A DNA stretch of 46,885 nucleotides from JBLHKS01 sp047620505 (GCA_047620505.1 JBLHKS010000033.1:1-46885); one strand, 5' to 3'. Positions 8,640-16,805 are shown, numbered from the stretch's first letter. Notes: generated by a model from the letters alone, not told the origin. Numbers and translations are program-made.

Positions 8640-8657
8640 ACGGACTTGGAAGTCCGT
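8640..8657. repeat. Short hairpin repeat ACGGACTT-GG-AAGTCCGT
   Basis: A perfect 8-bp stem with a 2-bp centre, followed by GCTCC. It lies in the degenerate region between the sulfatase and argJ and looks like a unit of a second small palindromic repeat family. Confidence 0.55.
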
Positions 8658-8707
8658 GCTCCAATCAAGTTTCGTCAGGGAAATCAATCGTGGTTTCGAG
8701 CGGAGCC

Positions 8708-8723
8708 CGGATGTCCACATCCG
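8708..8723. repeat. Short hairpin repeat CGGATGT-CC-ACATCCG
   Basis: A perfect 7-bp stem with a 2-bp centre, 50 bp past the previous hairpin and of the same architecture. The two may bound one mobile repeat unit of about 85 bp. The rest of 8415-8811 holds nothing else I can support. Confidence 0.55.
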
Positions 8724-8811
8724 TCTTCACTAGTTTCAGTCGCTGAATGATTCGAAAATCCCGTTGTGTCGCTTGTCAGGCTTGATCTGATCGGCTTTTC
8801 TCTTCTTTAAG

Positions 8812-10065
8812 ATGGCTGACAAACTTAAACAGATCGGTGGAGGCGTTTGCGCTCCGAAAGGATTCCAATCAAGCGCGGTCAAGTGCGGGATCAAGAATCC
8901 GAAATCGCCGAAACTCGATCTAGCATTGATCTATTCGGAAAAGCCGTGCTCAGCAGCTGCTGTGTTCACTCGAAACCGAATCGTAGCCGCTCCGGTTAAA
9001 GTTTCCAAGGCGCACCTTCGCTCGAAACTCCCAAAACATGCGATCCTGGCGAACAGCGGAAATGCCAACGCTTGCGCGGGTCCGCATTCGGTCGATGACG
9101 CGCGGGAGCTCGCGAAACTGACGGCTGCGGAGCTTGGAATTCGCCAAAGCCAGATTCTCGTCGGTTCGACTGGGATCATCGGTCAGCGAATGCCGATGGA
9201 CCGGATCAAAGGCGGGATTCCTGGAGTCGTAAGCGGCTTGAGCAGCGGTGATTCCGATCGCGCAGCCGAAGCGATCATGACCAGCGATACGAAGCCGAAG
9301 CAGATCGCAATCGAGGTTGAAATCGGCGGTCAAAAAGTTCGGATCGGGGGAATCGCGAAGGGAGCCGGGATGATCCGGCCTGACATGGCCACGATGCTCG
9401 CCTTCATCACGACGGACGTGAAAATTGGCCAGAATGAGCTCATCGCCGCGACTCGCGAAGCCTCGGACGAAAGTTTCAACCGGATCACGATCGATGGCGA
9501 CATGAGCACGAACGACACCGTTTTCGTTCTCGCCAACGGAGAGGCCGGGAACCGCAGTCTTCGACCCGGCGGCGCTGAAAGCAGGAAATTTCGCGACGCG
9601 CTTTGCTTCATAATGCTGGAGTTGGCGAAAATGATCGTCCGAGACGGTGAGCGGGTTACAAAGTTCGTTACCGTCACCGTCAGCGGTGCCCGGACTCAGA
9701 CTTGCGCGCGGAAAGCGGCCGAAGCCGTCGCCAATTCGAGTCTCGTCAAGTCGTCATGGAACGGCAACGATCCAAATTGGGGCCGCGTGATTCATGCGCT
9801 CGGCTATTCGGGCGCGAGCATCGACGAAACCCTGGTCGATATCCATTTTAACGGCCTCAGCGCGGCGGAACACGGCATGACTTCGGAAACGCCGATCGAG
9901 GATTTGGTCACTGCGGTTTCCAAGCCGGAATTCAGCGTTTGTGTCGACCTTCATCTCGGAGGTGCCTCGCATGTTGTCTACGCCAGCGATCTCTCGCCTG
10001 AGTACGTTGAATTCAATCGCCAGGAGTATTCTGCGGCGCGCGCCAAGGAGCTGGCGGACGATTGA
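8812..10065 (+). CDS. argJ: Bifunctional glutamate N-acetyltransferase / amino-acid acetyltransferase
   Basis: ArgJ transfers acetyl groups from N-acetylornithine to glutamate in arginine biosynthesis, recycling the acetyl group; many members also use acetyl-CoA. The 417-residue length is normal. The self-cleavage site is in MIRPDMATMLAFITTD, with autocatalytic cutting expected between A193 and T194 so that T194 becomes the nucleophile. NSGNANACAG, the oxyanion region VGSTGIIGQ and the C-terminal GNDPNWGRVIHALGYSGA are also conserved. carA, a second arginine/pyrimidine gene, lies 8 kb downstream, but the rest of the pathway is not in the window. A palindrome copy encodes Ala-Ala-Ala near residue 49. 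Confidence 0.97.
   Translation: MADKLKQIGGGVCAPKGFQSSAVKCGIKNPKSPKLDLALIYSEKPCSAAAVFTRNRIVAAPVKVSKAHLRSKLPKHAILANSGNANACAGPHSVDDARELAKLTAAELGIRQSQILVGSTGIIGQRMPMDRIKGGIPGVVSGLSSGDSDRAAEAIMTSDTKPKQIAIEVEIGGQKVRIGGIAKGAGMIRPDMATMLAFITTDVKIGQNELIAATREASDESFNRITIDGDMSTNDTVFVLANGEAGNRSLRPGGAESRKFRDALCFIMLELAKMIVRDGERVTKFVTVTVSGARTQTCARKAAEAVANSSLVKSSWNGNDPNWGRVIHALGYSGASIDETLVDIHFNGLSAAEHGMTSETPIEDLVTAVSKPEFSVCVDLHLGGASHVVYASDLSPEYVEFNRQEYSAARAKELADD
8951..8962. repeat. CAGCAGCTGCTG palindrome, copy 4
   Basis: Exact match in argJ, read as Ala-Ala-Ala. Confidence 0.9.
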
Positions 10066-10118
10066 GGGCCGAAGAGGATTTCTTGACAGGTCCACCCGCT
10101 CTCGCCGACCAAGGGCGA

Positions 10119-11513
10119 ATGTTTGACTTCACAGTTCTTGGTGGCGGAAGCGCCGGTTACGCGGCAGCGCGGACGGCGAATGATTTGGGCCTGAAAACGG
10201 CGGTGATCGACGGGTCTGAGACTCTCGGCGGTCTTTGCATTCTGCGAGGCTGCATGCCGAGCAAAACGCTGATCGAATCGGCCAATCGCAATCGCACGTT
10301 GAAGCGGGCGTCGGAGTTCGGGCTGCGCGCGAGCGGGCTGGAGGTCCGGGGCGAGGAAGTGATCGCTCGGAAACGCCGATTGATTGGGGAATTCGCGGAT
10401 TATCGGCGTGAGCAACTGGAAAGCGGCAAGTTTGAGCTGATTCGCGGTTTTGGCCGATTTCTCGACGCAAATCGGGTCGAGGTTTCGCTGCGCGACGGTG
10501 GAAAAGTGGTCGTGGAGTCGAAGACCTGGCTGATCGCGACGGGATCGGAAATTTTTAGTCCGAAGGTCCCGGGTTTGGAAGAAGCGGGCTTCCTGACGAG
10601 CGACGACATTCTGGATTTGGAGACGATTCCGGAGTCGATCGTGGTTCTCGGCGGCGGACCGATCGCGCTGGAGATGGCCCACTATCTTGAGGGCGTCGGC
10701 AGCCGCGTGACCGTGATTCAGCGCAGCGCTCACACGTTGAAAAGCATGGATTCGGATCTCGCGGAGGTGGTCGAAGAGGCTTCGCGCGAGCGGGGGATCG
10801 ACGTTTTTTGTGGGACGAGCCTTTCGCGTGTCGAACCTGGAAAAACCGTGGTTTTCGAGCAGGACGGGACGGAGAAATCGGTGACTGCGAGCGAAATTCT
10901 GCTCGCCCTCGGCCGCAAACCCGCGACTGGCTCGCTCGACCTAGCAGCTGCTGGCGTTGAAACGGATCGCGGCCGGGTTCGAGCCGAGTCCACGCAGCAG
11001 ACGACCGCGCCAAATATTTTTGCCGCCGGAGACGTTTGCGGTCCGCTCGAAGTCGTTCATTTGGCGATCGAACAAGGCGAGGCAGCGGCTCACAACGCGG
11101 CGATCCAGCTTGGAGTCGTGGATAGTCCGGAAAAGCGAATGGATTATCGCCTGAAGCTGTTCGGAGTCTTCACCGAACCGCAGGTCGCGATGGTCGGCGA
11201 CACCGAGGCAGAGCTCAAAGCGGCAGGCCGTCGGTTCAACGTGGCCAAATATCCGTTCGATGACCACGGAAAATCGATGGTGATGGGCGAGACCCATGGA
11301 TTTGTGAAGCTGATCGCCGACGCAACGACCGGCGAGTTGCTGGGTGGTTCGGTCGTTGGGCCTGAGGCAGTTGACCTGATTCATGAGATTGTCGTCGCGA
11401 TGCATTTCCATTCGACCGCCGCGCAGTTGGCGACGATTCCGCATTATCATCCGACGCTGAGCGAAATCTGGACCTATCCGGCTGAAGAATTGGCCGAAAC
11501 GATAGAAAACTGA
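10119..11513 (+). CDS. Dihydrolipoamide dehydrogenase-like NAD(P)/FAD disulfide oxidoreductase
   Basis: This is a class I pyridine-nucleotide disulfide oxidoreductase. The FAD motif is TVLGGGSAGYAAARTA. The redox-active pair is C40 and C45 in GGLCILRGCMPSKT. The NAD(P) motif is VVLGGGPIALEMAHYL, the second FAD contact is NIFAAGDVCG, and the C-terminal catalytic His-Glu dyad is in HYHPTLSEIW. It is closest to lipoamide dehydrogenase or mercuric-reductase-like enzymes. No 2-oxoacid dehydrogenase subunit gene is next to it, so the partner substrate is uncertain. The ATG at 10119 was preferred over a TTG at 10062 that overlaps the argJ stop; the short gap suggests co-transcription with argJ. Confidence 0.88.
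   Translation: MFDFTVLGGGSAGYAAARTANDLGLKTAVIDGSETLGGLCILRGCMPSKTLIESANRNRTLKRASEFGLRASGLEVRGEEVIARKRRLIGEFADYRREQLESGKFELIRGFGRFLDANRVEVSLRDGGKVVVESKTWLIATGSEIFSPKVPGLEEAGFLTSDDILDLETIPESIVVLGGGPIALEMAHYLEGVGSRVTVIQRSAHTLKSMDSDLAEVVEEASRERGIDVFCGTSLSRVEPGKTVVFEQDGTEKSVTASEILLALGRKPATGSLDLAAAGVETDRGRVRAESTQQTTAPNIFAAGDVCGPLEVVHLAIEQGEAAAHNAAIQLGVVDSPEKRMDYRLKLFGVFTEPQVAMVGDTEAELKAAGRRFNVAKYPFDDHGKSMVMGETHGFVKLIADATTGELLGGSVVGPEAVDLIHEIVVAMHFHSTAAQLATIPHYHPTLSEIWTYPAEELAETIEN
10942..10953. repeat. Palindrome variant TAGCAGCTGCTG
   Basis: Matches 11 of 12 positions (first base changed), in the flavoprotein gene, read as Ala-Ala-Ala. Confidence 0.8.
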
Positions 11514-11653
11514 GGACTGCGGTTTTCATCCAGAAAGACTCGGAAATCATTCTGATTACGGTATTTCAGGGCATTTCAGGCGAATCGCGGACGGTTTCCA
11601 GATTTATTAGAAGTCTCAGGACTCAGCATGCGGATTTCTGAAGCTTTTGGATA

Positions 11654-11682
11654 TTGACATAGTTCCAACAGGCGGATTTAAT
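11654..11682 (+). promoter_or_regulatory. Sigma-70 type promoter of the first bactofilin gene
   Basis: A perfect -35 TTGACA (11654-11659) is followed after 17 bp by TTTAAT (11677-11682), five of six matches to the -10 consensus. Transcription would start near 11688-11690, essentially at the GTG at 11689, suggesting a leaderless transcript. Confidence 0.6.
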
Positions 11683-11688
11683 TGGCCC

Positions 11689-12246
11689 GTGCTCAAGCAA
11701 ATCATTAATCAAGAACCTGCCGGTGCTAAAGGGGCAAAACAAGCTGCTGCTCCTCCGGCTCCGCAAGCCCCTGCGCCAGCAGCCGCTGCTGCGCCCGCTC
11801 AACCTGTCGCGCCATCTCAGGCTCCGATGATGAGCGCCAGCAAAAATATTCTCTCCAACGACGTTGAGATCATCGGGAATCTGAAATTCTCGCATGATCT
11901 GATTATCGATGGGAAAATTGAGGGTGAAGTCAATTCAGACGGAAATCTCACGGTTGGCGAGAACGCCACGGTCAGAGGTGAGATCAAAACCAAATCCGTC
12001 ACGGTCTTCGGCAAAGTCGAAGGAAACATCACGGTCACCGACCGCTGCGAGCTGAAATCGCAGGCCCAGCTGATCGGCGATATTCGCGCCGGGACGCTTT
12101 CGATCGAAGAGGGAGCCACCTTCATGGGAGCTTCCACCGTCGGCGCTGGAGCAAAAGCGCCAGCCGCGAAACCTCAGCAAGGTGGCGCAAAACCAGCAGC
12201 TGCTGCGCCCGCAAACGCCGGCAAGCCTCAGCAAGCCCAAGGCTGA
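11689..12246 (+). CDS. Bactofilin (polymer-forming cytoskeletal protein)
   Basis: The bactofilin beta-helix core begins near SNDVEIIGNLKFSHDLIIDG and runs through GKIEGEVNSDGNLTVGENATV, IKTKSVTVFGKVEGNITV and LIGDIRAGTLSIEEGATF, with the short hydrophobic-glycine periodicity of the family. Bactofilins assemble into nucleotide-free filaments that organise cell shape, stalks or polar proteins. The core is flanked by Ala/Pro/Gln-rich linkers on both sides, normal for the family. The start is uncertain. GTG at 11689 gives MLKQIINQEP and coincides with the predicted transcription start; TTG at 11647 lies within the promoter; ATG at 11827 would drop an Ala/Pro linker whose codons look translated. 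It is paired with a second bactofilin just downstream. Confidence 0.88.
   Translation: MLKQIINQEPAGAKGAKQAAAPPAPQAPAPAAAAAPAQPVAPSQAPMMSASKNILSNDVEIIGNLKFSHDLIIDGKIEGEVNSDGNLTVGENATVRGEIKTKSVTVFGKVEGNITVTDRCELKSQAQLIGDIRAGTLSIEEGATFMGASTVGAGAKAPAAKPQQGGAKPAAAAPANAGKPQQAQG
12194..12205. repeat. CAGCAGCTGCTG palindrome, copy 5
   Basis: Exact match in the C-terminal Ala/Pro linker of the first bactofilin, read as part of Ala-Ala-Ala-Ala. Confidence 0.9.
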
Positions 12247-12352
12247 CGGAATCGCCCGCCTTTGCGCGGAGTTCCCCAGTTTCGTTCCAGTTTTCGATTG
12301 AGCCCCAACTTCCCCCGTTCCAACGCAACCGAAACCAACGAGCAATAAGAAT

Positions 12353-13405
12353 GTGGTTAAGGCGATCTGCCCGCATTGCGGTGCAGATCAGCACGAGTCA
12401 TCTATTGCGGTTTCGACCTTCTGCCGAAATTGCGGCGAGCACTACAAGCTTGAACCGGCCCCGAAGAAGAAGTCTGGATTCAGTTTTGGCGCGTTGTTTG
12501 GGGGCAAGTCCAAAGACAAACCCACAAAGTCGTTTCTGCAGCCTGCGCCCGGGTCTGGATCCAACGACGAAATAGCTGTTCGCGAAACGAATGATTGGGA
12601 GGAGGACGTGGCCCCGGCGGCAGCGCCTCCGTCTCTCGAAAACACGGCTCGAATTCAGCTCGAACGCCCGGGTGACGATTGGTCAAGCGGGCATCAGCTT
12701 ACCTCAAGCGGGCACGTCGTCGTCGAGGGGCCATCTGCTCTTCCGCCTTCCGGAAAGATTCTAAAGGAGCGAATTCCTTCTCCGACTGATCGCGCGGTTC
12801 CTTGCGTTGATTGCAATACGATTCTTTACGTAAGCGAGCACGCGAGTTCTACGATTTGTCCCCACTGCAGCGCCTACTGCAGCCTCCAGGACTACGACAT
12901 TCGAACGCATCGTCGCGAAAATATCAAAACGCGTGGCGACGTCACGATTCACAAGAAATCTTCGCTGACCGCCAGTGCTTTGGTGTGCAGCAACCTCGTT
13001 GTCTACGGGCAGGTTTCGGGGCAGATCGATTGTGCCGGCGAAGCGATTTTTCGTTCATCGGGCAAGGTCATCGGCAGCATGCGCTGCAAGCATCTCAAAG
13101 TTTTCAAGAACTGCGAGCTCCAATTTTTGCCCGGGATTCGCGCCGAAAGCGCAACGATCGATGGCTCGGTGATCGGCGACATTATTTGTGAAGGAACGAT
13201 CACGATCGCCAAGACCGGCGCGGTGATCGGCGACTGCATCGCCCCCGCGATCAAACTCATTGACGGTGGAACGCTTTCCGGCCAAATGCGGATCATGAAG
13301 CCGGACAAACAGCTCGAAGAAGACTACGCCCGTCGGGCCCATCAGGCCAAGGCCGAGCTTTTTGCCGACGGCGACGAGCCGACAGATGCGGACGCCGCGA
13401 GTTGA
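12353..13405 (+). CDS. Bactofilin with two N-terminal zinc ribbons
   Basis: The 350-residue product has a first zinc-ribbon-like set of cysteines at the N-terminus (ICPHCG and FCRNCGEHY), then a Lys-, Pro- and Ser-rich linker, then a second set (VPCVDCNTIL and ICPHCSAYCSL). A bactofilin-type beta-helix follows, from about VTIHKKSSLTASALVCSNLVV to LIDGGTLSGQMRI, with repeats such as VYGQVSGQIDC and VIGDIICEGTITI. It probably co-polymerises with or caps the upstream bactofilin, while the ribbons may bind nucleic acid or another protein; both points are inference. The GTG at 12353 overlaps an out-of-frame ATG at 12351. The 106-bp gap suggests an operon with the first bactofilin. Confidence 0.85.
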   Translation: MVKAICPHCGADQHESSIAVSTFCRNCGEHYKLEPAPKKKSGFSFGALFGGKSKDKPTKSFLQPAPGSGSNDEIAVRETNDWEEDVAPAAAPPSLENTARIQLERPGDDWSSGHQLTSSGHVVVEGPSALPPSGKILKERIPSPTDRAVPCVDCNTILYVSEHASSTICPHCSAYCSLQDYDIRTHRRENIKTRGDVTIHKKSSLTASALVCSNLVVYGQVSGQIDCAGEAIFRSSGKVIGSMRCKHLKVFKNCELQFLPGIRAESATIDGSVIGDIICEGTITIAKTGAVIGDCIAPAIKLIDGGTLSGQMRIMKPDKQLEEDYARRAHQAKAELFADGDEPTDADAAS

Positions 13406-13411
13406 TCGTTC

Positions 13412-13423
13412 CAGCAGCTGCTG
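13412..13423. repeat. CAGCAGCTGCTG palindrome, copy 6 (intergenic)
   Basis: Exact match, extended to a 14-bp palindrome by a flanking C and G, 7 bp after the stop of the zinc-ribbon bactofilin. Confidence 0.9.
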
Positions 13424-13482
13424 GTTTCGATGCGCGTAGCTGAGCGCTTGTGTTTGAGTCCGGATTCGGCCAGAATTTCGGC

Positions 13483-14616
13483 ATGAAGCAAAACTGCCGT
13501 ATTCTTTTGGCCCTGACTCTGGGAGCGATGCTACCCTCTCAGCTCAGCGCAGAGCAATTTCTGTTCCTCACTTCAAAGGACAGCGAACTTGTGAGTTACG
13601 CGATCGATGCTGAGAGCGGAGCGCTCAAGCCGCACGCGACCTTCGATCTGCCCGGGACTGGCGGGCCGATGGCGATCTCAGCCGATGGCGAGATCGTCTA
13701 CGTTGAGTCTCACCTCAAAAAGGAAGGCGAGCAGAGACCTTCCGCGCACATCGCTACTTTGAAAAACAGCGGAGGGAAGTTCGAGAAGCTTCACGTTGCT
13801 CCAGTGAATCTCAGGTCGCCTGGAATTTACGTTGATGCTACGAATCAAGTTTTGCTCGGCGCTCACTACGGGGAAGGCGCGGTCAGCGTCTGGAGGATCG
13901 ACAAATCGCGGAACTGCACAGGCGAGTTAGTCGATCACCACGTCACTGGCGAAAAAGCGCATTTTGTGACGACCGATCCGAGCAACCGCTTCGTCTACGT
14001 TCCTCACACGGGTGCCAACGCGGTGTTTCAGTTTTCTCTGGATCCTGCGGCCGGAAAACTCACGCCGCTCGACCCGCCAACGGCCCCGGGCCCGGATTCG
14101 GATCACCGATATCATGAGCCTCGTCACTACGCCCATCATCCAACGTTAGAGATGGGCTTCACCTCAAACGAGAGCGGTGGCGGGATCAGTTCATGGAAAT
14201 TCAACAAGCAAACCGGAGTCCTGACATTGAACGAAACGCTCAACGCGCTCCCAGCTGGATGGGAAGGCGGCAGCGCGGCGGCCGACATTCACATCACGCC
14301 GAATGGCCGATTCGTCTACGTTTCCAATCGCGACACGCGAAAGCTTGAAGAGGGTCAGAAGTCCGGTTGCACCTTGGCTGGATTCGAAATCGATCTTGAA
14401 ACCGGAGGACTGAAACCGATTGGCCATTTTCCGACCGAATATTTTCCACGAGCTTGCCGAATCGACGACACCGGCAATTTTTTCTTCGCCGCCGGCCAGA
14501 AATCGGACAAGCTCGCGGTCTACCGAATTAACCAGGAAACCGGCGCACTCAAGCGGATCGGAACTCACGAGACCGGCACGGGCCCGATCTGGATCCTTTG
14601 CTGGACAAAATCGTGA
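13483..14616 (+). CDS. Exported seven-bladed beta-propeller, 6-phosphogluconolactonase (Pgl/YbhE)-like
   Basis: The ATG at 13483 yields a signal peptide (MKQNCRILLALTLGAMLPSQLSA) and a propeller of the COG2706 lactonase family. Repeated blades show the pattern SYAIDAESGALKPHATF, VFQFSLDPAAGKLTPLD, GFEIDLETGGLKPIGHF and VYRINQETGALKRIGTH, each ending a strand pair. Late landmarks are RFVYVSNRD and ARIDDTG-type turns (CRIDDTGNFFFAAGQ). Cytoplasmic members hydrolyse 6-phosphogluconolactone; an exported one may act on another sugar lactone. It ends overlapping a PQQ/sorbosone-dehydrogenase-like gene, which fits oxidation of a sugar to a lactone followed by ring opening in the periplasm; that pairing is inference. 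Confidence 0.88.
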   Translation: MKQNCRILLALTLGAMLPSQLSAEQFLFLTSKDSELVSYAIDAESGALKPHATFDLPGTGGPMAISADGEIVYVESHLKKEGEQRPSAHIATLKNSGGKFEKLHVAPVNLRSPGIYVDATNQVLLGAHYGEGAVSVWRIDKSRNCTGELVDHHVTGEKAHFVTTDPSNRFVYVPHTGANAVFQFSLDPAAGKLTPLDPPTAPGPDSDHRYHEPRHYAHHPTLEMGFTSNESGGGISSWKFNKQTGVLTLNETLNALPAGWEGGSAAADIHITPNGRFVYVSNRDTRKLEEGQKSGCTLAGFEIDLETGGLKPIGHFPTEYFPRACRIDDTGNFFFAAGQKSDKLAVYRINQETGALKRIGTHETGTGPIWILCWTKS

Positions 14617-16805
14617 GGCGCTTCCTGATTTTCATATTCGCCTTTTTCGCCGCCAGCAGCAGCTGGTCTGCTGACGACGAATTGCCGCTTCCCGAGCGTC
14701 TCCGTTCGGTTGGCGGCGTCGAAACCTCGCGAGTCATCGGTCGGCCGGATCCTCCGCTTCCCTTCACGGTTGAACCCGTGCTTCCCGATTTCCCGATCCC
14801 GAGGCTGATCACATTCCGCTTCGAACCTGGAACGGGTCGGATGATTTATGTCGTTCAGGCCGAGGGCGAAAAAGGGACTCGCTTGCGGCGTTACGATTTT
14901 GAAACCGGAACTGCCGAAACTTTGCTCATGGGGGACGAGTTCGTTTACGGAATGACGCTGCACCCTGACTTTGCCACAAACGGCTTTGTTTATCTCGGTA
15001 GTAGCGGCCCGCGCTCTGGCGAACGCGCGGACTGGCGGGCTTTGGTTATCCGGTACACGATCAAGCCGGATGGCCCGATCGATCCGGACAGCGGTTTCGA
15101 AATCATGCAATGGCCCTCACGCGGCCACAACGGAACGGCGCTTGAGTTCGGCTCCGACGGCATGCTTTACGTGACCAGCGGCGATGGAACGAGCGATTCG
15201 GACACGGACCTGACTGGGCAACGGCTCGACTTGATGTTGGCCAAAGTCATGCGGGTCGATGTCGACAATCCGGCTCCTGGAAAGGCTTACGCCGTGCCAC
15301 CAGACAATCCGTTCGTCGATCATCCTGGTGCGCTACCGGAAACTTGGGCCTACGGATTTCGGAATCCGTGGCGAGCTGCCTGGGATCCGAATCTGGATCG
15401 ACTCTGGGTCGGTCAAAACGGACAGGACCGCCTTGAGCAGATTTATCTGGTCGAAAAGGGCGCAAATTACGGTTGGAGCGTCTACGAAGGCAGTCGCATT
15501 TTTTACGCCGAACGCGAACTTGGCCCGACGCCTCACACGCCGCCAACTTTTGAGCACGGTCATAACGAATCGCGCTCGCTCACGGGCGGCTGCGTTTACG
15601 TCGGCGACAAGCTTCCTGATCTCAAGAACGCCTACGTTTACGGTGACTACGCAACCGGGAAAATCTGGGCCGGCAAACACGATGGCGAAAAAGTCACCTG
15701 GCATGCGGAAATCGCGGACACGAGGCTGGGTCTCGCCGATTTCGTCCAGTCGCCGGATCAGCAGCTGCTGATCGCAAATTATCAGACTGATGAAACCGGC
15801 GGTCTCTACCGGCTCGTCCCGCGTGATCCAGAACCGCACGACGGAACATTTCCACAAAAACTAAGCGAATCTGGACTTTTCCGCTCGGTGGTGGATCACG
15901 AGGTTGAGCCGACGCTGCTGCCGTATTCCGTTAACGTCCCGCAATGGTCTGACGGCGCATCTCACGAGCGCTACGTCGCGTTGCCAGCTGAAGATCCGCA
16001 CTTCGTTTACGGTGCTCGCCGCGGCTGGGACACGCTCGATGGCGCTGTCGTTCTTCAATCGCTCAAACTCGGTGATCGCTGGGTGGAAACGCGAATGCTC
16101 ACCCGAAATCAAGGTGAATGGGTTGGTTATACCTATGAGTGGAATGAGGAGCAAACCGACGCCGAACTTGTTCCCGCCGAAGGCAAAGATCGCGAGATCA
16201 ACGGCCTGACCTGGCGCTTTGAGAGTCGCGCGAACTGCATGGTGTGCCACAGCCGCTCAGCGAATTATCTGATCGGCTTGCGAACCGGTCAGTTGAATCG
16301 GGATCACGATTACGGCGGTGGTTTTGTAGCCAACCAACTTGCAGTGATTGATCAACTCGGCCTCTTTCGCAAAAAGGGCGACCCGCCTGGCTCTCCTTCG
16401 CCGCTGCGAAAACCACCGACTGAATTGGAGCGGCTCGTCGATCCGTTTAATCCTGACGAAGATCTAAATCTCCGCGCTCGAGCCTTCCTCCACGTCAATT
16501 GCGCTCACTGCCATGTCGAGTCCGGCGGAGGAAACTCAATGATCAATCTTAGCGAATTTGTTAAGCCGGAGGCGATGCGAATCTTCAACGAACCGCCGAA
16601 TCATGGAACTGCCGGCCTGGCCGAAGGCGCGAAAATCGTTGACCCGGGTGCGCCCGGAAGTTCGGTTCTTTTTCATCGGGTTTCCAGCGCCGGGAAAACG
16701 CAAATGCCGCCGATGGGACAGACCGCGCCTGATCCGCGCGCGATCCCGTTGCTGATCCAGTGGATTTCGTCGATTCAGGATGAGTTCGCCGAAGATGAAG
16801 AGTAA
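14613..16805 (+). CDS. Exported glucose/sorbosone (PQQ-type) dehydrogenase fused to a cytochrome-like domain
   Basis: The GTG at 14613 overlaps the previous stop and starts a signal peptide (MRRFLIFIFAFFAASSSWSA); the product has about 730 residues. The N-terminal two thirds resemble the soluble PQQ glucose/sorbosone dehydrogenase propeller: YGMTLHPDFATNGFVYL, HNGTALEFGSDGMLYVTSGDG, RNPWRAAWDPNLDRLWVGQNG, EKGANYGWSVYEGS and YVYGDYATGKIW. The C-terminal third has two heme-type CxxCH sites, CMVCH at 542-546 and CAHCH at 630-634, before a segment ending HRVSSAGKTQMPPMG that resembles the distal Met loop of cytochrome c. It probably oxidises a sugar in the periplasm and passes electrons to its own hemes. 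The substrate is unknown. Confidence 0.86.
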   Translation: MRRFLIFIFAFFAASSSWSADDELPLPERLRSVGGVETSRVIGRPDPPLPFTVEPVLPDFPIPRLITFRFEPGTGRMIYVVQAEGEKGTRLRRYDFETGTAETLLMGDEFVYGMTLHPDFATNGFVYLGSSGPRSGERADWRALVIRYTIKPDGPIDPDSGFEIMQWPSRGHNGTALEFGSDGMLYVTSGDGTSDSDTDLTGQRLDLMLAKVMRVDVDNPAPGKAYAVPPDNPFVDHPGALPETWAYGFRNPWRAAWDPNLDRLWVGQNGQDRLEQIYLVEKGANYGWSVYEGSRIFYAERELGPTPHTPPTFEHGHNESRSLTGGCVYVGDKLPDLKNAYVYGDYATGKIWAGKHDGEKVTWHAEIADTRLGLADFVQSPDQQLLIANYQTDETGGLYRLVPRDPEPHDGTFPQKLSESGLFRSVVDHEVEPTLLPYSVNVPQWSDGASHERYVALPAEDPHFVYGARRGWDTLDGAVVLQSLKLGDRWVETRMLTRNQGEWVGYTYEWNEEQTDAELVPAEGKDREINGLTWRFESRANCMVCHSRSANYLIGLRTGQLNRDHDYGGGFVANQLAVIDQLGLFRKKGDPPGSPSPLRKPPTELERLVDPFNPDEDLNLRARAFLHVNCAHCHVESGGGNSMINLSEFVKPEAMRIFNEPPNHGTAGLAEGAKIVDPGAPGSSVLFHRVSSAGKTQMPPMGQTAPDPRAIPLLIQWISSIQDEFAEDEE
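15759..15770. repeat. CAGCAGCTGCTG palindrome, copy 7
   Basis: Exact match, extended to a perfect 18-bp palindrome by flanking GAT and ATC (15756-15773). In the dehydrogenase gene, read as Gln-Gln-Leu-Leu. Confidence 0.9.

Larger units (their letters stand above)
8311..8746 (+). pseudogene. Small exported-protein gene broken by a REP-like element
   Basis: A start overlapping the sulfatase stop (ATGA) opens a convincing signal peptide (MSRLLSSILCAALIATADALA). It then runs directly into a REP-like element, read as VIPSLPRDLRDDV, and stops at 8415. After the element, protein-like sequence resumes in another frame (FDAVRLCNATISAEGVTNAI, later GWRWQIETELEIERHP) and stays open to 8746, crossing a second REP copy and two short hairpins. 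The simplest reading is a former sulfatase-coupled secreted protein whose frame was shifted by insertion of the first REP element. Its original function is unknown. The protein-like look of the distal part is a judgement by eye. Confidence 0.4.

Noticed and set aside
11741..11795. CAG/CTG-rich stretch in the first bactofilin as another palindrome copy
   Set aside because: It encodes an Ala/Pro linker and has a non-palindromic centre (CAGCAGCCGCTGCTG), so it is compositional similarity only.
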